Shown: positions 55,500 through 64,000 of the stretch, piece by piece | Position numbering within the stretch: position 1 is the stretch's first letter | Layout of the letters: every line of letters begins with the position of its first letter | NCBI GenBank assembly: GCA_037447655.1 | Contig: JBBHKE010002233.1 | Coordinates: 177,398 to 241,397 of the forward strand | Reading direction: 5' to 3' | From: Zygnema cylindricum | Taxonomy: Eukaryota; Streptophyta; Zygnematophyceae; Zygnematales; Zygnemataceae | Length of the DNA: 64,000 bases | Translations under genes and position numbers: made by a program | The notes under the pieces: model-generated | What the model saw: only the letters and a program-made list of their open reading frames with translations | Databases searched by the model: none | What the model was told of the DNA's origin: nothing

Positions 55500-58400
55500 C
55501 ATTTTCCTCTCCCACGCTTTCTCTTCCTCTCACCCTCCCAATTCCCATGTCGTCTTTGACTTATCAACCATGTCCGGAAGCCCTTCTTATTCCCTTCTCC
55601 CTCCCCACCTCCACCCAAACCTCGTAAACCTTCGAGGCGTTTGGAATGTCCTGGGTGTCACAACCTTTTTGCCGCTGGGGCCGGCATTTCCCTTCATACA
55701 CGGAGTTGTCGACTTTGTATAACCCTGGGTGGTCCTTTGTCTATCACCTCTCCTCAATCATTGTCGACCACACTCCCGTCCGGCCCCACAGATGAGGATT
55801 GGAATTTCGTACAGGAGTTAGATGTTTTGGGAGCTTATGATTTGGGAGCCCCCCGCCCGCGATTGTACACCCGTATTCCTATGGGCGTCAGACAATAGTA
55901 CAAGATGCCCTCCACCTCCCCCTGTCCCACATTTCTTCAAACCCGGCGGACATTGCTCCTTGGCACCTGCTTCTTATGTTCTCTCTTTGGGTGCTAGTCC
56001 TTCCAGGTCTTGGAGGGGGCAGTGGGGCTAGAGAAACTATGGCGCGTTGTCGCCGATTCCTTCGTGGTGACTGGAAGTCCCTCCACGCCGAGCATGAGGA
56101 TCGGGTATCGAGCACCTCTTTCATACCATGTCGACCACCTAGGCCATCGGATGTCCCGGCCTCTTATCGTCGAGCAATTCACTTAGGCCGAGGTTGTGAG
56201 CTTTCTCGAGCGGTTCGGGCCCTACAACCATTCACCTCTGCCCCCGGATCTTCTTCTACTATTGATATCCTTCAAGCTCTCCACCCCCCTACCCCTTCCC
56301 CTTTACCCCCTTCCATCCACACCTTTGAGCCTTCTAAGATTTTTACTTTGGATCGGGAGGTTTTCATTCAGGCTCTTAGCTCTTCTCCTCACCTTTCAGC
56401 GGGGGGCCCCTCGATCATAGTATATGAGTTGTTTCGCGATGTTTTGTTCCCTAAATCGGGTGCCCTGGGGTTCGATGGGTTTTTTCGAGTATAATCCCTT
56501 ATTGCTAGTGGGGATGTTCCCCCTCGGATTTGTGATCTTCTCACTGCGTCCCGCCTTGTGGCAGTCGCCAAACCTAATGGTGGGATTTGCCCTATCGCCG
56601 TGGGAGAGGTTTTATATAGATTGGTGGCTCGTGCGATATGTCTCCAACTCCAACTAGCTTTCCATGATTATTTCTCTCCTAATCAGTTTGGAGTGGCCAC
56701 GAGAGGGGGTTATGAGGCCGTGGTCCACGGGATTCGAGCTTTGTTAGATGTACATCCGGATTGGTTGGTCCTTCAAGTCGACGTTTCTAATGCATTTAAT
56801 ACGATGGATCGGAACGTGATTTTTTCAGAGCTTATGGCGGCTCCATCTCCGATTGTCCAATTATTCCCCTTTGTGAGGGCTTTCTATTCTTTGACAAGCA
56901 ACCTTTCCTTCTCGGCCGATGGTGATCTTATTCCTTTCTCCTCTGCTATTGGAACTCGCCAAGGTGACCCTCTCGGCGGACCATTGTTCGCCCTTGCCCA
57001 TTACCGGGCCCTTCGTGCCTCCGCAGCTGCCTTCCCTTCTTGCCTTTTCCCTTCGCCCACAGATGATACGCACATTATTGGGCCGAGAGAACAAGTCGTG
57101 TTGGCATATGATTTTTTCAGGGAACGTTTAGCCGAACTCAGCCTTTCAGTTCAGCCGTCGAAGTGTGTTATTTGGTCTCCTTAGGATATTCCACTTTCGT
57201 TTACTACCCCTCCTGGTTTTCAAACCCCTTCTCCCTGCGATGGCATTCGTGTGCTAGGTTGCCCCCTTGGTTCGGATTTTTTCGTGACCCAATTCCTTGA
57301 TGATGCTTTATAGACAGATCTAGCTCAAGTGGACGACCTTCCTCACCTTCGCTATCCCCAAGTTGCTTTTGCTATGTTAACCAGGTGTTTTCCCCACCGC
57401 CCTTCTTACCTCACTCGTACTTCCCCTCCCACCTCGACATTTGTCTCCTCTCTCTCGGCTTTTGACGATGGCCTCATGGAAGTCCTCCACACTTTGTTAG
57501 GTCGCGGGCATTCGATCGCGAGTCTGGGCCATCGGCTCGCATTCAGGCATCCCTCCCTGTCTCAACTGGGGGGTTGGGTCTGTTATCGACCCCTCGTGTT
57601 GCTCCCGCTGCCTATTTGGGAAGTTGGTTTCTTATTGCCTCTACTCTTGTTTCCCGTTTCTTGGCTGGGGACACCCCCGTTCTAGCTACTGTTATCCCCC
57701 GAGTCCCCCGAGTTTCAGATGGTGTGTTCGCCTTCCAACGATCTCTATTGGACGCGTCACGTTCTCTTCCTCCCCATTCCCTTGTGGATGTGCCGATTTT
57801 CTCGACCCTTGTTACAAAATCTGTTGAGCGTGTCCAGGAATCTATTTCCGATCGGGTTGTCGCCACCATTAAATCCGAGCTTCTCAAGGCGCTTCCCTCC
57901 GATTCTTCTCGTGCCCGTCTTCTCTATTGTGGCGGACTTGATTCTGGGTCTTGGCTTTTTGCCACACCTATTTTGTCCACTCTCCGATTCTCACCAGCTC
58001 AGTTCACCACCGCCCTTCGGTTTCGCCTTGGCCTCCCCCATCCTCCTTTACTTGGCTCCCTTGTTTGTGCATGTGGTCGTGTCTTGGGGGCCGATGGTGT
58101 CCATTTGCTTCGTTGCTCCCATAGGGGAGATTTGATCCAGGCGCACGACACTATTCGAGACACCGTTGCCACTATCGCTTCAGAAGGGGGGTTTTCTGTG
58201 CGTCGAGAGGTTTCTCATATTATTCCCTCGCGTCGGATCGATGTTGTTCTGCTTGATGGTGCCTGTCGCATTTTTGGTGATATTGTTCTGGCGAACCCTA
58301 CTTCAGCTACAGTTGTTGGTCAGGCGGCTCGACATCTTTGGGTGGCAGCTCGTGACGCTGCTAAGGCGAAGGAGCGTGATTATGCCCACCGGGACCCTAT

Positions 58401-58920
58401 GGATGGCTTTATTCTGATGGCGGTCGAGATCTTTGGTTGCTTGGGTGTTGCACTGGACGAGTTTCTCCGTACTTGTGCTCGTCGTGCTTTCGAGCGTCGA
58501 GGACCTGGGAGCCCTCCTCCTTCGGTCCTTACTTCTTTTTACCGTCAACGCTTATCTGTGGCTCTACAGCGAGTGCAGGCTTCTATTCTCCTCCGATCGA
58601 CTGTTGCGGTTATGGATCGTCGCCGTGCTCTGGAACTCCCTCATCGTGCTCCCCCGGGCTGGGGGGACTTATAGGGTTGTTATTCGTAGATATTTAATTG
58701 AGTTAGGGTTGGGGTTGAGGTTTGTAGTTTTGTTTTTGTGAGTTGCCGTGCTTTTCATTTTGAGTAAAGGTGCTTTTATTTTCCTTGTTGTTGCTTCCAT
58801 TTTTTTGTGTTCTCGTCGCTCTTTTTGTTTTTTATTGTTGTTTTCCAGTGTTGGTCATGCCACCCCTTTTGTACCCCCAGACTCAGATGGTTTACCATCG
58901 TGCTTTTTAATTTATTCTGC
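55500..58920 (+). pseudogene. Most complete non-LTR retrotransposon copy (zinc finger - RT - RLE-like), inactivated
   Basis: A C2HC-like finger CPGCHNLFAAGAGISLHTRS-C lies at 55644. The pre-RT region contains CELSRAVRALQPFTSAP and PHLSAGGPSIIVYELFRDVL. RT blocks run at 56558-57184: CPIAVGEVLYRLVARAI, QFGVATRGGYEAVVHGIRAL, motif A VDVSNAFNTMDRN (56776), motif B GTRQGDPLGGPLFALAH (about 56953) and motif C TDDTHIIGP (57060). The C-terminal part (57574-58674) has CACGRVLGADGVHLLRC, HDTIRDTVATIASEGGFSVR, SRRIDVVLLDG, FGDIVLANP and KERDYAHRDP. In-frame stops at 57182 and 57311 and frame changes near 55898, 56490 and 57550 disable it. The 3' UTR ends at about 58918 with agatggtttaccatcgtgct. Restriction-like endonuclease (R2/CRE-like) identity is inferred from motif order. 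Confidence 0.87.
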
Positions 58921-59263
58921 TTCTGTTTTAATATGATAATGGCATTAACTCTAATATCGATGGGCAGTGTGCATGTCGAGCTCGTCAAAGAACACGGCTT
59001 GAGTTCGCGGGTTATAGCGTCGCAGCAAAAGTTCGCTGCAGTCGCAAAGGACCGAAAATATACTTTGACTTCAGAGTGAAACTACATCGGCAAAATGTCA
59101 AAGCCAATAAGAAAGAGCTGGAATCGCCATTACGCAGATTGATTGGTCGAAAAGGAATCACATGCGGTTCCTTCCACCCGTCGCAGCCTGGTACTCCGAC
59201 ACCTGTGCTCTCGTCCAAAAAGGTTTCAATGATACCGTTTGCCACTTGGCTTCGTTAAGTCTC
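58921..59263. other. Flank of the retrotransposon with a MITE end
   Basis: Right after the retrotransposon 3' end lies taactctaatatcgatgggc then agtgt, a right terminus of the CACTGCCCATCG MITE type with no visible left partner nearby. The element may have inserted into that MITE. No gene was recognised. Confidence 0.5.
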
Positions 59264-59296
59264 TTCTCACGTGATTGGCTCCCGCAGTATAAAAGT
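59264..59296 (+). promoter_or_regulatory. Promoter-like module: G-box, CCAAT (inverted), TATA
   Basis: CACGTG at about 59268-59273 is followed by ATTGG at about 59274-59278 and TATAAAAG at about 59289-59296. The order and spacing fit a plus-strand RNA polymerase II core promoter. The 102-aa frame at 59364-59672 downstream is not recognised, so the target is unknown. It might also be a distal promoter for the PLATZ gene. Confidence 0.4.
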
Positions 59297-61436
59297 ACCT
59301 AAAATGGAATCTTGAAATTCCGCTACATTAACGGAAAAGGTGATTAGGCTCTGAGCTTGTCGCTTGTGGGAGATGCTGGTACGTGTCAAACGGCTTGTGG
59401 TAGTTAAAGTCCACCGTGGATCCAACATTGCCGTCGTGGCGTGCAGCCTATGGAAGATGCAGTTGGAATCTTTTGTTCCGAAGCATCAGATCAATCCAGC
59501 GTGGACTCGGCATCCTGGAGCTGCAAGGCGTGTTCCGCCCAGAAATTACATCATCACGGTTAAAATCAAAGCATACGCATCAGTAAGAATCGAGTATCGC
59601 ATAACAGCGTTAGATCATATATTGCAACTACCAAATGTATCGATTCCTGTAAACGCGGTCTTCCCCATTTAACATGCGGCCCGTAACGGTGAAGCTTTTT
59701 ATCTCGAGTATTTAGGGATATGAGTCGGAAATTAGTACAAAAATCAAAGACATCAAGGGTTTACGGTTTATTAATGTACTGATTCTAATAATATCGAATC
59801 TTCTGGCGACATTCTGTACATAACTACGCTATTTTGTACGCCTATCCGTGATTCAAATTTGACAAATTGTATAAACGAAAACAGTACGCTGCATAGTAAA
59901 AGAAAACTGCAATGATCGGCAATCCGACATTTTCCGCTACTTATTGTATGTTCCGAGCATCTAACAACAAAAGTGTCTCATTCATTCCGTACTATTTCCT
60001 GTGATGATAGCAGGAACGCCAGTGATGACAAACCCTGATTCAAACTCGCAGAAAAAAGATTATAGAATCAGGACTGGCGCAGAGGATGGAGATCCCCTTT
60101 GAAGTGTACTTGTTCCGAAGTGCAAGCATCTTCCAGCAACATGCTGCTGGGAAGGAATCTCCTGCCAGAATTGAAGCCCTTCAGCAAAGAGTTTCATGGC
60201 GGTCAAAAGAAAACCTATTTTCCTGCTTAGTAACAATCATCCATGATGATTTGACATAGTCTAGTTTCACATCTCACATTAGATTCTTTTCATGCAAAAG
60301 TTTCTGCACACATTATCAAGTGTCGGTTTTCTAATTCCTTCACCATTTGCCACCAAAGTTTTTTTATTTTTTTTAATTACTCTGATTGCTGGATTATAGT
60401 GTCATTTTCTCTCAATTCCGGATCTATCTTTCCTTTTTCTTTTCTCAAACTTGTGTTGTAGATGCTACATTTGACCAGCCAAAGAAAGTGAATTCGGTTA
60501 GAATCAAGTAAATTTTCCCAGTTTTTATGCAAATTCTTCTCAATTTTGTCTATTCCAGCTCTAGTTGCCCGAAGTATACATTTTTTTTATCTCCTCTCTG
60601 TAATGTACGAATAAAGCCGATTTTAAAACCTTAACTCTGGGAAAAAAACTTTTTTTTTGATACACAATCGTTTTGTTGTGTCAAATTTGGTACTTTTAGA
60701 GATTTTCTTAATCCATCTTGCGCTCTTAAACCTCTGGACGTCTTCATATCTCAGTTCTAGTCTCGATTTTTGCAAAAAAATTGCAATCTCTTTTAAAATT
60801 GCTGTCAGTTGAGAACTCCTTGCTCTCAATTTCGACTAATCTGTATCATAAGGTGTGTTTTTTTAATTAATTAAGATGAATCGTGAGATTGTTAATCTAT
60901 CGTGAGACCGTTATCTATCGTGAGACCGTTAATCTACTATTGATTTAAAATCTTGACTGATTCGCATATTGATGGGTTAAATCAAGTGTTGAGTGATTAG
61001 TGGTTGATTGATTCAAACTCTAAATTCCCTGAGATTATTAGATCCGGATTTTGGAACTAATTTTCTTCTTATTTATGGAGTCTTTGTGTTGAAAATTTTG
61101 TGAAGTTTTGCTAGAATTGATCACAATTTTGAGGAATTTCTCCCAGAAATTACTTGAAGAAATTACTTGAAGATAAGGTTTGGTTTTTTATTATTCTGTG
61201 AAGGTGAATTTAGTATCTGTTGAAGGTCTATCCATCAGGTCCCTCAAATTTCGTGCAATTTTTGTCCTACTGTCAGGCCTAAGTGACATTTCTGTGTCCG
61301 TATTATGGAATTTGCCTGCTTAATCTTGCTGAGGGTTGTAGTTGAAATGCAAATACTATCTGTCGGTCTTTTTTTTCGGTTTTTCTGCTTTTAGATCATG
61401 AAATTGATTTCAATCGTTTTTTTTTTTTTTTGGCAG
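59297..61436 (+). other. Region upstream of the PLATZ coding exons, possible leader and introns
   Basis: No protein match was found. The 102-aa frame at 59364-59672 begins MWEMLVRVKRLVVVKVHRGS and has no recognised domain. From about 60300 the sequence is T-rich and intron-like, ending with a long T run and the acceptor ttttggcag before 61437. Confidence 0.4.
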
Positions 61437-61438
61437 AT

Positions 61439-61610
61439 ATGTTGCTGTCGGATGAAATGATGCAAATTCCAGACCTCGAAGTCTGTCCAGTAATTTCTGT
61501 AAGCTCTCTCTCTCTTTTTTCTCTTTTCTCTTCTCTCTTCTTCCATGGTCTGCACCAGTATTACATTCTTGTCCTTCACTTTCAGACTGCCAATTTATTG
61601 TGTATGTACT

Positions 61611-61651
<41 letters not shown>

Positions 61652-64000
61652 TAGTCAGTCCAATGTACTTAATTTATTAGGTCAAACCGCGACTGTTCGA
61701 GTATAAATTTTTTTGTCAGCTTCTGATTGTTATTCAAATGAACTTTGTACCAACATTGGTTGTTGCTATTATTGTTTCTTACAGAGGAAATTGGTGGAAT
61801 GTGGCAGGTGGATGAGGTTATGAATGTTCCGCAAGGTAGACCAGAATGGCTCATGGTCTTTTGACGGCAAAATTTTTTACCGGTTGTCAACGTCACGCGG
61901 TTTCCAAAAAAAACGAAAGAAACATTTATTGTGTGGATTGCACAGACTGTGTCTGTCAACACTGTCTGGACAGTCATTCTAGACACAGGCTTTTGCAGGT
62001 AAAATACTGAAAAAAAGAAATTAAAATTCCCTCAACTAACATTTAAATTTTGTTTGGTTGGACTCAATCTTTTGCATACAAAAAGGCTTGAGTGTCAGTT
62101 TATATTGTTTGTCCCCTAATTCTGTGCCAGTTTCTTGCATTATTGCATTTAGGTTTCAGGTTCCGGTACTGCTTGTATTAGACATTTCATTTTATTGCAA
62201 AGTGGAGTTATTGATTTTGTAGATAGGTTTCAATGCTGGTCAGCTGTTTATTGTCCATTTTACGAATGTTAGTTTGGATTCTGATTCAGAATATTGATAG
62301 TGTAAAATGGATTGTAAGGAATGGAGGCAATGTATTTGGTCTTAGATGATTCGGTTTGCATTTCTGCTGTTGTTGTAAATTTGTCGCAAGAGAATTATCC
62401 ACTGAAATTTTGTTGGATGCTATAACATTTACACGCTCTATGTTTGCTGTTTTTTTTGAAAGATGTAAAGATATAAATGAAGTAAAATGTACGTCATTTT
62501 TCTTGTGCTCTGGTAGTTTTACTTTGAGTTTGATGGTTTGTAGCATCCATTTGTTTTAGTTGCTGTCTGATTTTTTTTTCTTCCATCATCTGACTGACAT
62601 TGTCGTTTTTGCCCTTTTTTTTTCATCAGATCCGACGTTATGTTTATCATGATGTTGTCCGTCTTCAGGATATTACAAAACTTGTTGATTGCTGTGGTGT
62701 TCAGGTGGGTTTTTTTTTTGAAAAGTTGACTTTCTTCTTTTTTGTTTCTTTATTTGTTTCAACTTTTTTGTTTCCATGTTTTTATGTCGAGGTCAGACTT
62801 TCTTTTGCCATTCTGCTTGCTTGTTTTGCTTCATTTCAGTGTGTTTTTCTATGTTTTCTGGTTTCTTTATTTTGTTTTATGGTTTCTCATTGTTTAGTTT
62901 TATTTTCTGTTTCTGATGTGTTTCTCTTCCTGTCAATGCTTTCTGCCTCGGACTTATGTTATGAATATTGGTCTCCATCCTTTCAACGTGTTTCCTTTAT
63001 GCCTTTGCTTAAGATTTTTTATGGTTTTCAACTGATTTTTTACAATTTAGGTTAGTTTTCGGTATCTGATGTCTGTTGATTCTTTTTTTTCTGCTGCAGA
63101 CATATATTATCAACAGCGCTAAAGTGGTGTTCTTAAATCAACGGCCGCAGCCGCGTCCGACGAAAGGATGCAACAGTTGTGAAACCTGTGAAAGAACTCT
63201 TCAGGGAGAATATCGTTATTGTTCTCTTTGCTGCAAAGTAAGTGTACAATCTAGTCAGAAAAACTTATTATGTTCTTTTCTAGGGCTTTTCTGGATCTTG
63301 TGTTCTCTTTTTCTGCTAAGTTTATAGTCTTTGAAAGCGTCACAGGTTAAAACTCAAAACTTTTTTGAAGTGATGTCTTTTTTAGCCGATAGTTCATATT
63401 ATGATGGGTTTTCAAAGTTATGGTGATGCAAATGACTTATCAGTTCTCCATTCTTTTGTATTTTTTTTTAGTTAACTACTTAAGGTGATCCGTTTTAAGA
63501 TGGTATTGAAAGATGCATGTTTCCTAATTGAATCTTTTTGTAAAAATATGATATTTATTCTAGATGTGAGATTTCGTTTCTTTGAAACGTATCTCACTTT
63601 TTCTCCTGTCTTAGCTCACCTTTTCTCTCTTTTGTCTTTTTTACAGGTGGATGCAGTGATGAAATCGGAGTCTGGAATCGGTCACATTCTCCACCGATGT
63701 ACTTCCCTCCCTTCGTTGGAAATCCGAATGCCTTCACCGATTTGCATAAAGAGGAGCTCCAGTGAAGCAGAAATGATGGAAACGGAGGGAGTTACTTCGG
63801 GGTCGAGTTTGGAAAACCCTGAATCGACATCGTCGGGAATATCCAATGGAAATGATGAAGGAGTTTATTATACGTCTTCTACAAATTTTTTTATGGCGCC
63901 GAAAAAAAAGCAGAACTATTCGTTTTGTTACTCAGCCCTATCCGAAACAAGAACTTTCTCCACGAAACAGAAGAAAAGGAACTCCTCAACGGTCTCCGGC
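61439..64000 (+). CDS. PLATZ zinc-binding transcription factor, 3'-truncated by window; frame break in block 1
   Basis: Exons: 61437-61498 (ATG 61439), 61785 or 61808-61998, 62630-62704, 63100-63237 and 63647 to the window end (open). PLATZ proteins are plant-specific zinc-dependent DNA-binding proteins that repress A/T-rich targets. Visible blocks: KFFTGCQRHAVSKKNERNIY, CVDCTDCVCQHCLDSHSRHR, IRRYVYHDVVRLQDITKLVD, YIINSAKVVFLNQRPQPRP, CETCERTLQGEYRYCSLCCK, then a Ser-rich tail. Zinc ligands are all present. Problem: the family WL motif (RPEWL, 61838-61852) and the following KFF block are in different frames, separated by a TTTT run at 61859-61862 with a stop (TGA 61862) in the first frame. 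One missing T would restore the usual seven-residue spacing. Alternatively, translation could begin at ATG 61846 (MAHGLLTAKFF), which is in frame with the rest. Confidence 0.88.
61615..61652. repeat. (CT)n microsatellite in PLATZ intron 1
   Basis: A perfect CT dinucleotide run of about 38 bp. Confidence 0.95.

Noticed and set aside
59364-59672. 102-aa frame as a gene
   Set aside because: Open and preceded by a promoter-like module, but no family is recognised and no splice or conservation evidence is available. Noted under findings only.

Overview
This window is plant (streptophyte) nuclear DNA. It carries GT-AG introns, plant-type telomere-like TTTAGGG-related tracts, a plant-specific PLATZ zinc-finger gene, chloroplast proteins with transit peptides (two CURT1 genes and a PsbP-like gene), a plant-type mitochondrial ADP/ATP carrier and a land-plant-type rhodanese/FSH-hydrolase fusion (STR6-like). 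The species cannot be fixed from sequence alone. The AT-rich, repeat-swollen introns and unusual transposons suggest a charophyte alga or a seedless plant rather than a flowering plant, but this is inference.

Layout. 0-2 kb holds a hAT-like MITE with a perfect 8-bp target duplication and a GTAC-rich repeat. A tRNA-Gly(CCC) lies on the minus strand at 2.0 kb. 2.2-13.1 kb (+) is a seven-exon STR6-like gene whose introns and two exons are inflated by microsatellites. 13.7-17.6 kb is a nest of TA-flanked MITEs and large inverted repeats. 17.8-19.3 kb (+) is the ADP/ATP carrier. 20-27 kb is a repeat field: a second hAT-like MITE, another hAT-like element, and several truncated copies of a non-LTR retrotransposon on both strands. 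27.9-29.4 kb (-) is CURT1 copy 1 and 39.7-41.8 kb (+) is CURT1 copy 2. They stand head-to-head, with a degraded but long non-LTR element (about 30.8-35.4 kb) between them. 45.0-51.6 kb (-) is a PPL1-like (PsbP-like) gene whose introns contain several MITEs. 53.8-54.8 kb is a pyrimidine minisatellite. 55.5-58.9 kb (+) is the most complete copy of the retrotransposon. 61.4 kb to the window end (+) is a PLATZ gene, cut off by the window edge and with an apparent frame break in its first conserved block.

The host genes are independent and do not form a pathway cluster. Three of the six (CURT1 x2 and PPL1) act in the thylakoid. The retrotransposon family is the most unusual component. It has an N-terminal C2HC-like zinc finger, a reverse transcriptase, and a C-terminal domain with a CxC...H...C motif followed by an R-I/V-D...D pattern, as in restriction-like-endonuclease (R2/CRE-type) non-LTR elements. 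Several 5'-truncated copies share a 3'-terminal hairpin.

All exon coordinates were read by eye from splice-site consensus, reading-frame continuity and remembered family motifs. No alignment or database search was run.
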